From a virus: DNA of 20,226 nucleotides. Each line of letters starts with the position of its first letter. Within the stretch, counting starts at the first letter, position 1. Shown here one piece after another: positions 1 through 7,274 of this stretch. Under the pieces are notes generated by a model. The model saw nothing but the letters and a program-made list of their open reading frames with translations. It was not told the origin of the DNA and made no database searches. The position numbers and the translations under genes were made by a program. The stretch covers positions 1 through 20,226 of IMG/VR virus record IMGVR_UViG_3300032046_000272; one strand, given 5' to 3'.

Positions 1-8
1 TCGCTCAG

Positions 9-212
9 GTGGCGTCTAACCCGGAACCGCCGCTCATTATCACTGAGGACGCTTTCGAGTCAACTTCTCACGTGGAGCCAGAGGGCATTGTAGTGGAGTT
101 CAAGGCCAGTTACCTGAGAGGCCTTATCAAGAGTCACACGATCCTACGCATTGCTTGGTCAGAGATAGACCGCGTCCATAAATGGCTGGAAGAGGGGAAA
201 CCAGGCGAATGA
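9..212 (+). CDS. Small hypothetical protein, possibly 5'-truncated
   Basis: A 67-residue reading frame starts at GTG position 9, but the frame stays open to the window edge, so the true start may lie upstream. The protein is acidic in its first third and has an amphipathic, Trp-containing C-terminal part (residues about 34-63, LRGLIKSH then IAWSEIDRVHKWLEE). I do not recognise a family. Its stop TGA overlaps the ATG of the next small gene (ATGA at 209-212), which is typical translational coupling in a phage operon and supports real coding. No ribosome site can be judged because only 8 bases precede the GTG. Confidence 0.55.
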   Translation: MASNPEPPLIITEDAFESTSHVEPEGIVVEFKASYLRGLIKSHTILRIAWSEIDRVHKWLEEGKPGE

Positions 213-358
213 CTGACGGTGAACGGATCGCGACGTTGGAGTTGCAGTCAAGCCATCCAATCCCGGAAGCGACATTCTGTCCCTACTGCGGTCGGCACCT
301 GCGGGGTTTGGTTGGGGCTGGTGATGGTAGAACTGACGCTGACGCTAGACCGCGATAG
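209..358 (+). CDS. 49-aa zinc-knuckle peptide
   Basis: ATG at 209 overlaps the stop of the preceding gene as ATGA, and the frame ends at TAG 356-358. The 49-residue product has a clear half zinc-ribbon, FCPYCGRH, at residues 23-30 (Cys24, Cys27, possible third ligand His30). CPYCG knuckles of this kind are common in very small phage proteins, where they usually bind one zinc ion or pair with a partner. The C-terminus is Gly/Asp/Arg-rich and probably disordered. The last 35 bases overlap the next gene in a different frame. Function is unknown; coupling to the upstream gene and the Cys motif are the evidence that it is translated. Confidence 0.55.
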   Translation: MTDGERIATLELQSSHPIPEATFCPYCGRHLRGLVGAGDGRTDADARPR

Positions 359-518
359 ACTGCGGGCCATCCTGCCGATGCTCTCGGAGCGGCAGCGCGA
401 GGTGGCGTGTCTATTGATCGAGGGGTGCTCACGTCGTGAGATTGCTCGCCGTATTGGGCTGACCCGTACGACAGTCCATGACCACATTGAGAGGATTGTC
501 AGCATCATGTCAGCCTAG
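324..518 (+). CDS. LuxR/sigma-region-4-like HTH peptide
   Basis: A 64-residue protein starting at ATG 324, with a GGGG element six bases upstream as a weak ribosome site; GTG 321 is an alternative. The same frame continues upstream, but that part reads through the zinc-knuckle gene and looks non-coding. Residues 21-59 have the layout of a LuxR/GerE or sigma-70 region 4 helix-turn-helix: SERQREV, then EGCSRREIARRIGLTRTTVHDHIERI. The recognition helix would be about residues 47-58. There is no receiver or effector domain, so this is a bare DNA-binding unit, perhaps a late-gene activator or a terminase-region regulator. The fold is seen in the sequence; the regulatory role is inferred. Confidence 0.7.
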   Translation: MVELTLTLDRDRLRAILPMLSERQREVACLLIEGCSRREIARRIGLTRTTVHDHIERIVSIMSA

Positions 519-527
519 ATTGGTGTC

Positions 528-551
528 GTCCGTCCGTCCGTCCGTCCGTCC
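528..551 (+). repeat. (GTCC)6 tetranucleotide tract
   Basis: Six perfect tandem copies of GTCC fill 528-551, starting 10 bases after the HTH gene stop and ending 76 bases before the ATG of the first membrane protein gene. Tetranucleotide tracts are prone to slipped-strand length change. The tract lies in the leader of the downstream gene, and the frame of that gene stays open back through the tract. Confidence 0.9.
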
Positions 552-575
552 TTACGTAGAGCCTTTCGCATATCG

Positions 576-581
576 TATGAT
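576..581 (+). promoter_or_regulatory. Possible -10 promoter element
   Basis: TATGAT at 576-581 differs from the bacterial -10 consensus by one base and sits in the only notable non-coding gap of the first kilobase, 47 bases before the ATG at 628. The region 17-18 bases upstream (TTACGT at 552-557) is a poor -35 match. It could drive the membrane and terminase genes, but sequence alone is weak support. Confidence 0.25.
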
Positions 582-585
582 GATA

Positions 586-608
586 GCCGGGGTAGTAGAT
601 GCCCCGGC
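586..608 (+). terminator. GC hairpin, terminator- or attenuator-like
   Basis: A perfect 7-bp stem GCCGGGG (586-592) / CCCCGGC (602-608) with a 9-nt loop, followed by only three T residues. It lies between the HTH gene and the first membrane gene, just after the possible -10 element. The short T-run makes it a weak intrinsic terminator; an attenuator or leader hairpin is equally possible. Confidence 0.4.
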
Positions 609-627
609 TTTCGCGTGCGAGGCGATT

Positions 628-990
628 ATGACGCTGGCAGCATTCCTTTCGTGGCTCTCGACTCCCGGCGGCGTGAGTATCGCCGTTGGTGTGCTCCTTT
701 CCTGGATTGCGGACTACATCCCGAAGTACACCTATCTGAACCCGAAAGAGAAGCGTCTGGCGTTCCTGGCGGCCTGCCTCTCCGTGCCAATGGTTGCGGC
801 GACGTTCCGTGCTCTTGCCGGTTATGCCCCGTGGACACTCGACCCTCTCTACTGGCAGGCGATCACGGCCGGTGCGGCGACCTTTGGCTTTGGCACCTTG
901 GTGCACACGCCGAAACTACCGACTATCTCGGAACGCACTCTGCTGAATCGTCTGCTTGCCGAGGACATGGCGCGGAAGGCGATGCGTTAG
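628..990 (+). CDS. Three-helix membrane protein, holin-like
   Basis: The start is taken as ATG 628 because GAGG at 619-622 lies at proper distance; the longer frame would read through the GTCC tract and the hairpin. The 120-residue product has three hydrophobic stretches, about residues 3-28, 44-62 and 76-93, followed by a charged, Arg/Lys-ending cytoplasmic-type tail (residues 100-120). Short proteins with three membrane segments and a charged tail, next to a one-helix coiled-coil membrane protein, are typical of holins, but I do not recognise a named holin family. No endolysin gene is in the window to confirm a lysis cassette. The next gene starts two bases after its stop codon. Confidence 0.65.
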   Translation: MTLAAFLSWLSTPGGVSIAVGVLLSWIADYIPKYTYLNPKEKRLAFLAACLSVPMVAATFRALAGYAPWTLDPLYWQAITAGAATFGFGTLVHTPKLPTISERTLLNRLLAEDMARKAMR

Positions 991-991
991 C

Positions 992-1291
992 ATGGTGGGC
1001 ATGGATACCGGCCTCGTTGTCGCCATCATCACCGCCCTTGCTGGCCTCATCGTCGCCCTTTCTGCCAGGCGCAGGAGCAATGCCGATGCTAACAAGGCGA
1101 CGACCGAAGCCGTGCTCCTGTTGCTCAAGCCGCTCAACGAAAGGATTACGGCGCTGGAATGTGAGGTGGCGATGTTGCGCAGGCGCATCGCGTCATTTCG
1201 ACGGGGAGTGAAGCTTCTCTGCGGCCAGATCATTGACATGGGCCACGTACCGGCGTGGCAAGAGGACGATGAGGAGAATGGTGAGTTGTGA
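992..1291 (+). CDS. Membrane-anchored coiled-coil protein
   Basis: The start is ATG 992, right after the previous stop; ATG 1001 in the same frame is possible. The 99-residue product has one N-terminal membrane helix (about residues 7-24, VVAIITALAGLIVALSA), a basic stop-transfer stretch RRR, then a heptad-like helix with charged and leucine positions (about 36-70), and an acidic tail. This arrangement resembles holin-accessory or XhlA-like and spanin-like small membrane proteins of phages, though none can be named with certainty. Neighbouring the three-helix membrane gene, it may form a two-component membrane-lesion pair. The stop overlaps the next GTG start (GTGA at 1288-1291). Confidence 0.6.
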   Translation: MVGMDTGLVVAIITALAGLIVALSARRRSNADANKATTEAVLLLLKPLNERITALECEVAMLRRRIASFRRGVKLLCGQIIDMGHVPAWQEDDEENGEL

Positions 1292-1524
1292 GTGAGTCCG
1301 GCCTCATCGGCTTACCCGCTCTCGCGCCACTCCAGGCGCATAGTCTCGCGAGCGCACTGAGGGCGGCGCTGCGGTCGCTGCGCGTTGGTCGCGAGGTGCT
1401 CGGCGCACCGCCGGCGACTGAACGTGTGGCGCCGCCGGACGAGGTAGCGGTACAGCAGTGGGCGCTGGCGTTGCGGGGAGCCGAGGACTGGATCGAGGGA
1501 CTCATCCGGTTGGCGGGGGCGTGA
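1288..1524 (+). CDS. Hypothetical 78-aa protein upstream of terminase
   Basis: GTG 1288 overlaps the stop of the preceding gene as GTGA; GAGGAG at 1271-1276 and GGTGAG closer by are candidate ribosome sites. The product is rich in Ala, Leu and Arg, with a helical first half (residues 14-35), a Pro-rich linker (about 40-52) and a helical end containing two Trp residues. No family is recognised. The GTG of the small terminase follows the stop directly, so it is co-translated with the packaging genes and may be a packaging or lysis accessory. Confidence 0.5.
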   Translation: MSESGLIGLPALAPLQAHSLASALRAALRSLRVGREVLGAPPATERVAPPDEVAVQQWALALRGAEDWIEGLIRLAGA

Positions 1525-1905
1525 GTGGCGAACGTCATAGCTGAGAATGCTACACCAGAAAAAGGGCGCGAGTGGTGGCCGCGTTTCCTTGCGGCTCTAG
1601 GCATTGGTGGCAATGTCAGTGCTGCCTGCTTGGCGGCAGGCATTGACCGACGCACGGCCTACCGCAACCGCAAGCAGTTCAAGGGCTTTGCGCGATCCTG
1701 GGCCGAAGCTGTGGATGAGGCTTGTGACATACTGGAGGGAATCGCTTGGGAGCGAGCCAGCGCTAGCAGCGATCTGCTTCTGATCTTCCTGCTGAAAGCG
1801 AATCGACCGGCGAAATACCGTGAGACAGTCCGTCAGGAGCATAGTGGCGATGTGATAGTGCGGGTGGTGTACGGTGGCAACAGAACTGACGATTCGGCTG
1901 CATGA
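1525..1905 (+). CDS. terS: Terminase small subunit
   Basis: A 126-residue protein starting at GTG 1525, immediately after the preceding stop. Residues 28-50 form a helix-turn-helix (GGNVSAACLAAGIDRRTAYRNRK), and residues 84-99 carry LLLIFLLKANRPAKYR, a block seen again and again in small-terminase-like HTH proteins of tailed phages. TerS recognises the packaging site on phage DNA and loads the large subunit. The following large terminase gene overlaps its last 32 bases, the usual order and coupling. The function is supported by motif plus position. Confidence 0.82.
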   Translation: MANVIAENATPEKGREWWPRFLAALGIGGNVSAACLAAGIDRRTAYRNRKQFKGFARSWAEAVDEACDILEGIAWERASASSDLLLIFLLKANRPAKYRETVRQEHSGDVIVRVVYGGNRTDDSAA

Positions 1906-3130
1906 ACCGCATCTCAAGCAGCGCGAGTTCAAGCTCAGCAAGGCAAAGCGCAAAGTCATTGTCACGGGCAGGCGAGCTGGGAAGACGACAGTGTTCAGCG
2001 ATGTGGCGATTGAGGGAATGCTAGCAGGTAGACGCGTGCTCGAGGCGGCGCCTACTGCCGAGCAGACGGACGTATTCTGGGAGGCTTGTGTGAATGCCCT
2101 TGCCGAGCCCATCGCTGCCGGCCTTGTGCGGAAGAACGAAACGGAGCGTCTCCTGGAATCCAATTGGAACAAAGGACGCATCCGCGCGAAGACCGCCTGG
2201 AATGCCGATGGCTTGCGCGGGGACTATGCCGATCTACTGCTGCTGGACGAGTACAGCATCATGGATCCGAGCACTTGGACGGTAGTAGGAGCGCCGATGT
2301 TGCTGGACAATAATGGCGATGCGGCATTTGCCTTCACACCTAAGCGCAAGAACCACGGCTTTCACCTTTACCAGCGTGCTATCAGTGACGATTCCGGACG
2401 GTGGGCGGCTTGGCACTTCACCAGCCTGGATAATCCATACTTGTCGCCGGAAGCACTGGCCGAGATAACCAGCGATCTGACTGACCAGATGTACCGCCAG
2501 GAGATTCTCGCTGAGTTCCTCGAGGGTGAGGGCGCGGTGTTCCGCAACATCGATGCCTGTATGCACGCACCACTAGCCATCCCGCGAGAGCATTACCAGC
2601 ATCACATCGTTGCTGGTGTGGATTGGGCCAAACAGACAGATTTCACGGCCATCTCGGTGGTATGTGCGACGTGCCGACGTGAGATCGCTCGTGACCGTTT
2701 CAACCAGATCGACTACGTGTTCCAGCGGACGCGACTGGGGGCTATGTGTGACCATTGGCAACCAGCCATCATTCTGGCCGAAGCGAACAGCATTGGCGAG
2801 CCGGTGATCGAGGTGCTCCAGCGTGAAGGCTTGCCGGTGGTCGGGTTCACCACAACCGCCGTGAGCAAGCCGCCGTTGATCGAGTCGCTGTCACTGGCTT
2901 TTGAGCGTGGCGAATGCCAGTGGCAGGCCGACCCCATCTGGACGGGAGAACTAGAAGCATACGAGCAACGAATCGGGGCGACAGGACGCAGCGCCTACAG
3001 CGCGCCAGAGGGCCTGCACGACGATACGGTGATTGCCAGGGCACTTGCCTGGTGGGCCGTGACTATGCCGCAACTACCCGCTGAGGGTACTTATGTGTAC
3101 GACCAGCGCGTCGAAATCTCGCCATTCTGA
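1874..3130 (+). CDS. terL: Terminase large subunit, ATPase/nuclease
   Basis: The 418-residue motor protein starts at GTG 1874 inside the terS gene. The N-terminal ATPase has Walker A TGRRAGKT (residues 31-38), Walker B LLLLDE (121-126, catalytic Glu126) and the coupling motif AFTP around Thr155. The C-terminal RNase-H-like nuclease has its expected acidic residues: Asp250 in GVDWAKQTDFTA, Glu303 in LAEAN, and Asp383/Asp384 in LHDDTVIA. All catalytic elements are present, so the enzyme looks intact. It cuts concatemeric DNA and pumps it through the portal encoded next. At 418 residues it is compact for the family. Start choice is the least certain point, since no strong ribosome site precedes the GTG. 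Confidence 0.97.
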   Translation: MATELTIRLHEPHLKQREFKLSKAKRKVIVTGRRAGKTTVFSDVAIEGMLAGRRVLEAAPTAEQTDVFWEACVNALAEPIAAGLVRKNETERLLESNWNKGRIRAKTAWNADGLRGDYADLLLLDEYSIMDPSTWTVVGAPMLLDNNGDAAFAFTPKRKNHGFHLYQRAISDDSGRWAAWHFTSLDNPYLSPEALAEITSDLTDQMYRQEILAEFLEGEGAVFRNIDACMHAPLAIPREHYQHHIVAGVDWAKQTDFTAISVVCATCRREIARDRFNQIDYVFQRTRLGAMCDHWQPAIILAEANSIGEPVIEVLQREGLPVVGFTTTAVSKPPLIESLSLAFERGECQWQADPIWTGELEAYEQRIGATGRSAYSAPEGLHDDTVIARALAWWAVTMPQLPAEGTYVYDQRVEISPF

Positions 3131-3195
3131 GTGATTGATGGGATATAGCGAACGCGGCGGCATCCTGGTACCGGATACCTGGGCGGAGCGAGGCC

Positions 3196-3203
3196 AGGAG
3201 GTG
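3196..3203 (+). promoter_or_regulatory. Strong ribosome site that decides the portal start
   Basis: AGGAGGTG at 3196-3203 is a near-perfect Shine-Dalgarno sequence six bases before ATG 3210. The upstream candidate starts (TTG 3135, ATG 3138) have no comparable site. The same spacing occurs before the protease gene at 5683. Confidence 0.7.
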
Positions 3204-3209
3204 GGCGCC

Positions 3210-4844
3210 ATGCTGGCCAATGTCCAACTGCTCACGGAGCGGCTGGCGGAGCTAGAGTTGGCACTCGAAGACCAGGGCTGGATGCGCCTATCCCAGGAAG
3301 GGCAGCGCGAGTTCAGCCGCGCTGCCCTGCGCAAGATCACGCAACTGGCCCGACTATTCTACCTAAAGAACCCGCTAATCCGCAGGGGCGTCAACGTCCA
3401 GGCCAACTACGTCTTCGGCCAGGGTGTCGAGATTCGCAGCGATAACGAGGACGTCAATACCATCCTCCAGTCCTGGCAGGATGATGCGAAAAACCAGGCT
3501 GAGTTAACCACCCAGCAGGCGCATCTCCAGACAGAGGTCGAGCTGCAAGTGATGGCCAACCTCTTCTTCGTGTTCTTCGTGGATGCGAGGAAGCGTGGCC
3601 GGGTGCGTGTGCGCACTATCCCCTTTGATCAGGTAGAGGACGTGATCGCCGACCCTGAGGATGCGAAGACGCCCTGGTTCTACAAGCGCGTCTGGACGGA
3701 GGCGCGGCTCGATCCGGCACTGGGGCAGATCATGGGCGCCAACCGCACCGAATACTACCCGGACTGGCGCTACCGCCCGGCACAACAACCGGCGACTATC
3801 GGCGACAGCCCGGTACGCTGGGAGAGCCCGGTCTACCACATCAAGGTCGGTGGCCTGTCGGACATGCGATTCGGCGTCTCCGAGGTGTATGCGGCGCTGG
3901 ACTGGGCCAAAGCCTACACGCAATTCCTGGAGAACTGGGCGACCATCGTGCGCTCCTATGCGAGTTTCGCCTGGCAACTGACTACCAAGGCCGGCAAGGC
4001 GGGCGTGGCAGCGGCGAAGACGAAGTTGGGCAGCACTTATGGCACCGGCTTGTCCGGTGGTGAGACCAACCCGCCGCCGATACCCGGCTCCACGTTCATC
4101 GGCGCCGACAGCGTCAACATGCAGCCCATTCGTACCGCCGGCGCCACCACATCGGCAGAGGATGGCCGCCGCCTGCTGCTGATGGTGGCCTCGACGATGG
4201 GATTGCCTGAGACATTCTTCGGCGATACCTCGGTAGGCACGCTGGCGACGGCAAAGAGCCTGGACAGGCCGACCGAGCTCCAGATGCGCCAACGGCAGAT
4301 GCTCTGGCAGGACATCCTCGGCAACATTGCCCGCTACGTCGTCGAGCAGGCAGTGCGAGCCGGAACACTGGCCGGCACGGTGGTAGAGGAAGACGATGGC
4401 ACGCCGATTGTCACTCTGCCAACCAATGATGAGACGGGCGAGCCGGCATCGCTAGACATTCACGTCACGTTCCCGCCGATCCTGGAGCGCGACATCACGG
4501 AGAGCGTCGCGGCAATTGTGGATGCGGCGACTCTGGGCGGCCAGGGGCTCGCCGGGACGCTGGATCTGGAGATGGTGACGCGGATGCTCCTCGGGGCCCT
4601 GGGCGAGCAGAACGCCGACGAGCTGCTGGCCAAACTGTTCCCGCCGCCGGCAGAGGGTGAGGAAGAGGTGCCAATGTGGAAACGGGAGGAGTTGGCGCCA
4701 CCGCCGCCGCCCGCGCCGGTGCTCGTGCCGGCCGTCGGTCAGCCGGGGCAGGGCGCTGAGGTGGAGGAAGATCAACTACAGCAGGAATCCTTCGGTGAGG
4801 CGCTGCGCGAGTTCCGCGATGCGGTGAGGGGGATCAGTGGATAG
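3210..4844 (+). CDS. Portal protein
   Basis: The dodecameric portal forms the DNA channel at one capsid vertex and binds terminase and neck proteins. I choose ATG 3210 (544 residues) because of the AGGAGGTG site; ATG 3138 in frame would add 24 residues. Recognisable blocks: an N-terminal helix, then LFYLKNPLIRRGVNVQANYVFG (about 49-70), a wing region with IPFDQVEDVIADPED, SPVYHIKVGG, and the C-terminal helical part with STMGLPETFFGD and KSLDRPTELQMRQRQ that is characteristic of HK97/SPP1-type portals. The tail after residue about 490 is Pro- and Glu-rich and probably flexible. It sits between terL and the MuF gene, and its stop overlaps the MuF start. Confidence 0.93.
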   Translation: MLANVQLLTERLAELELALEDQGWMRLSQEGQREFSRAALRKITQLARLFYLKNPLIRRGVNVQANYVFGQGVEIRSDNEDVNTILQSWQDDAKNQAELTTQQAHLQTEVELQVMANLFFVFFVDARKRGRVRVRTIPFDQVEDVIADPEDAKTPWFYKRVWTEARLDPALGQIMGANRTEYYPDWRYRPAQQPATIGDSPVRWESPVYHIKVGGLSDMRFGVSEVYAALDWAKAYTQFLENWATIVRSYASFAWQLTTKAGKAGVAAAKTKLGSTYGTGLSGGETNPPPIPGSTFIGADSVNMQPIRTAGATTSAEDGRRLLLMVASTMGLPETFFGDTSVGTLATAKSLDRPTELQMRQRQMLWQDILGNIARYVVEQAVRAGTLAGTVVEEDDGTPIVTLPTNDETGEPASLDIHVTFPPILERDITESVAAIVDAATLGGQGLAGTLDLEMVTRMLLGALGEQNADELLAKLFPPPAEGEEEVPMWKREELAPPPPPAPVLVPAVGQPGQGAEVEEDQLQQESFGEALREFRDAVRGISG

Positions 4845-5679
4845 GCGGCAAGCCCTCCTCGATGCAGCCGAGACCTACTTGGCCAAGGTGGCCCGGCTGG
4901 CCAAGGCGCGGGCGCTGGCGCCACTCGAGGCGGAGCTGGAGCCGCTGGTAGCGGCCGCCTTCCGCGCTCAGGGCAAGGCATTCCTCAAGCGGTTCGAGAC
5001 ACTACAGGATGCTTTCCCGCTAGGGGAAGCCGGCCCGGTCAAGCCCGATGACTGGGAAGCGCTCTGGGATGAGATGGCCGATGAGATGACGGACGGCCTC
5101 AGCAAGCCGGTGCTGCGCACGGTCGCGCGGGCAATGACCGCCGGCGGCAGGCAGGCGCGACTCTCGCTCGGGCTGCGGGGGCGTTTCGACCTGCGCAATC
5201 CGCGCGCGGTGCGTTACGTCGAGGAAGTTGGCGCCCGCTTGGTCAAGACGACCGCCACGACGCGAGACTACATCCGCACGATTGTTACTCAGGGTGTGGA
5301 CGAGGGCTGGTCGTATGACCAAGTGGCCACAAGCATCGCCAAGCGCTTCGAGGAATTCGCGGTCGGGCGGCCTCAGGAGCACATAGACAGCCGGGCGCAC
5401 CTGGTGGCCGTGACCGAAACGGGCCAGGCATATGAGGCGGCGAACTACCAGACGGGTGAGGAACTGCGCGACTCCGGGCTGGTGATCGAGAAGGCTTGGG
5501 AAACAGTGAGAGACAATCGGGTATCGGACGGCTGCCAAGAGAACCAGGACGCCGGCTGGATACCATTCGACAGCGAGTTCCCTGGCGAGTCGAGCACGCC
5601 AGAGGGCAAACTGAGGCCCCTGCGGTTTCCAGGTTGCCGTTGCTGTCTTCTTCAGCGCAGAGCCGGGAGTGGAGGTTAG
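4837..5679 (+). CDS. MuF / SPP1 gp7-type head morphogenesis protein
   Basis: A 280-residue minor head protein starting at GTG 4837, with GAGGGGG just upstream. The N-terminal half is helical and charged. The C-terminal MuF domain (about residues 150-271) shows the family pattern: the helix RAHLVAVTETGQAYEAAN (186-203), then KAWETVRDNRVSDGC (219-233), GWIPFDSEFPGE, and the terminal PGCRCC (265-270). Family members bind the portal and travel with DNA or help prohead assembly. No toxin or other enzymatic extension is fused, unlike some Firmicute MuF proteins. The next gene begins after a 3-base gap with its own strong ribosome site. Confidence 0.9.
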   Translation: MDRRQALLDAAETYLAKVARLAKARALAPLEAELEPLVAAAFRAQGKAFLKRFETLQDAFPLGEAGPVKPDDWEALWDEMADEMTDGLSKPVLRTVARAMTAGGRQARLSLGLRGRFDLRNPRAVRYVEEVGARLVKTTATTRDYIRTIVTQGVDEGWSYDQVATSIAKRFEEFAVGRPQEHIDSRAHLVAVTETGQAYEAANYQTGEELRDSGLVIEKAWETVRDNRVSDGCQENQDAGWIPFDSEFPGESSTPEGKLRPLRFPGCRCCLLQRRAGSGG

Positions 5680-5682
5680 CAT

Positions 5683-7239
5683 ATGCTACTCAGTGAAGCG
5701 GTAACGATCCGACATCAGGCGCGCAGTTTGCTGCGCTCTGCCAAGGACTTACTGGCCAACAAGACGCTCTCTCAGGCGTTGCGCGACCAATTGGACGGCC
5801 TAGAAGGCGCGCTCAAGCGCACTTGGGGCGACTTGGAGGCAGAGGCGGCGGATGCTGAGGTCATGCCCGCGGCAGAGGCAGCGGTGGCAGTGGCCTTGAC
5901 TGAGATGATCAAACACGAGGGCGACAAGTGGGTGCTGTACTCGAAGGATGGCTCAAAGAAACTGGGCGAGTTCGACAGCGAGGAAGCGGCCAAGAAGCGG
6001 GAGCGGGAGATTCAGTTCTTCAAGCACCAGAATGAGGCCATGATCGACCAGGCAGCCATAGCGGTGCCCCTACTTGAGAAGGGCAATATCGAGGGCTTGA
6101 TTGCCGGTTTCGGCGATTGGGCGAAGGGCAGCCAGGCCGAATGCGCGAAGGCACTTGAGGGCAAGGACGGCATCAGTGATGCCAACGCTCTCTGCGCCTG
6201 GCTCAAGGACCAGGCGACCGGCACAACGATGTGGCGTGGCAAACAAGGGGAAGCCACCGGCGACATCGAGATCATCGGCGACGTGATTCCCCTGGTTGAG
6301 GCAGGCAAGGCGCTACGCGCGGACGGCACGATCCGGGCCAGGATTCTCGCGCCGGGTTGGGGCTCCAGCGGCTACTACAGCGCGGCCATGCTCCAGCGCG
6401 ACGGCCCCAAAGTGTTCACCAGGGGCTTGAAGTCGTACTGGGATCATCCGACGGTGAAGGAGGAAGTGGAACGGCCGGAGCGCAGCTTGCGCGACCTGGC
6501 GGGCGAACTGACGACGGATGCCGCCTGGGATGCCAACGGCCCGGCAGGCCCTGGCCTGTACAGCGACGTCAAAGTCTTCAAACCTTACCAGGAGACCGTC
6601 GCGGAGTTGGCACCGCACATCGGTATGAGCATTCGGGCGGATGGTAAGCCGCGCCTGGGGGAGGCCGAAGGCCGCAAGGGCATTCTCATCGAGCAGATCC
6701 TGAGAGGGAAGTCCTTGGACTTCGTTACCCAGGCTGGCGCGGGCGGGCAGATTCTTACCCTATTCGAGGCGGCACGAGGCCGTGCGGCTGTATGGCAGCC
6801 GCAGGAGGAAACAGTGACCGAGGAAGAGGCAAAGGTTCTCAGGGAGAGCAACGCGGCACTAGCAGCGGAGGTCAAACGCCTCCAGGAAGCGGCCATGCAA
6901 CGAGAGGCGCACGACCTGGTAGCCGAGGCGGTGGGCAAGAGTGACCTCCCGGCACCCGCTAAGGTGCGGATTCAGGAAGTGCTCGCGGGCACGGTGCCGC
7001 TGAAAGAGGGGGCGCTCGACAAAGAGGCCCTGACGGCGACCGTGGGCACGGCGGTCGAGGCGGAGCGCAAGTACATCGCCGCGCTGGTGCCCGCCGCCGG
7101 CAAGATCATCGGCATGGGGGGCAGTGTCTCGGCGAGCGAGGGCACGGCGCTCAAGGAATCCTTCCTGCGGCTCTACAAGGCCCAGGGCATGAATGAGGCG
7201 GAATCCGAGAAGTTGGCGAACGCCGCGGCTGGGCGCTAA
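5683..7239 (+). CDS. Capsid maturation protease / scaffold fusion
   Basis: A 518-residue multidomain protein at ATG 5683, preceded by GGAGGT six bases upstream. Residues 80-115 (GDKWVLYSKDGSKKLGEF, then a charged helix) form a small module seen in phage head proteins. Residues 145-186 carry a Cys/Trp block ending NALCAWLKDQ and MWRG. The protease core is about 200-360: SYWDHPT with His255, RPERSLRDLAGEL, HIGMSIRADG with Ser316, and LIEQIL with Glu337; order and spacing fit the His-Ser-Glu triad of S78-like prohead proteases. The rest (370-518) is helical with a coiled coil (379-410), as in scaffold domains. It would scaffold the prohead and then cleave capsid and itself. Triad assignment is inferred from spacing. 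Confidence 0.82.
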   Translation: MLLSEAVTIRHQARSLLRSAKDLLANKTLSQALRDQLDGLEGALKRTWGDLEAEAADAEVMPAAEAAVAVALTEMIKHEGDKWVLYSKDGSKKLGEFDSEEAAKKREREIQFFKHQNEAMIDQAAIAVPLLEKGNIEGLIAGFGDWAKGSQAECAKALEGKDGISDANALCAWLKDQATGTTMWRGKQGEATGDIEIIGDVIPLVEAGKALRADGTIRARILAPGWGSSGYYSAAMLQRDGPKVFTRGLKSYWDHPTVKEEVERPERSLRDLAGELTTDAAWDANGPAGPGLYSDVKVFKPYQETVAELAPHIGMSIRADGKPRLGEAEGRKGILIEQILRGKSLDFVTQAGAGGQILTLFEAARGRAAVWQPQEETVTEEEAKVLRESNAALAAEVKRLQEAAMQREAHDLVAEAVGKSDLPAPAKVRIQEVLAGTVPLKEGALDKEALTATVGTAVEAERKYIAALVPAAGKIIGMGGSVSASEGTALKESFLRLYKAQGMNEAESEKLANAAAGR

Positions 7240-7274
7240 GAGCGTCGGGCCGGAGGGCGGAAAAGGAGAACGAA

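Noticed and set aside
528-551. GTCC repeats as a CRISPR or origin iteron
   Set aside because: Units are only 4 bp with no spacers, and no cas or replication gene is near.
615-1211. 198-codon + strand frame overlapping both membrane protein genes
   Set aside because: Cys/Trp/Arg-rich composition without pattern, while the two overlapping frames give clear membrane helices and good starts.
3138-3209. Longer portal start at ATG 3138 or TTG 3135
   Set aside because: Possible, but neither has a good ribosome site, while ATG 3210 has AGGAGGTG at six bases; kept as an alternative.
3504-4292. 262-codon open frame on the minus strand
   Set aside because: It lies fully inside the portal gene, is rich in Arg/Gly/His/Leu as expected of an antisense frame in GC-rich DNA, and shows no domain or ribosome site.
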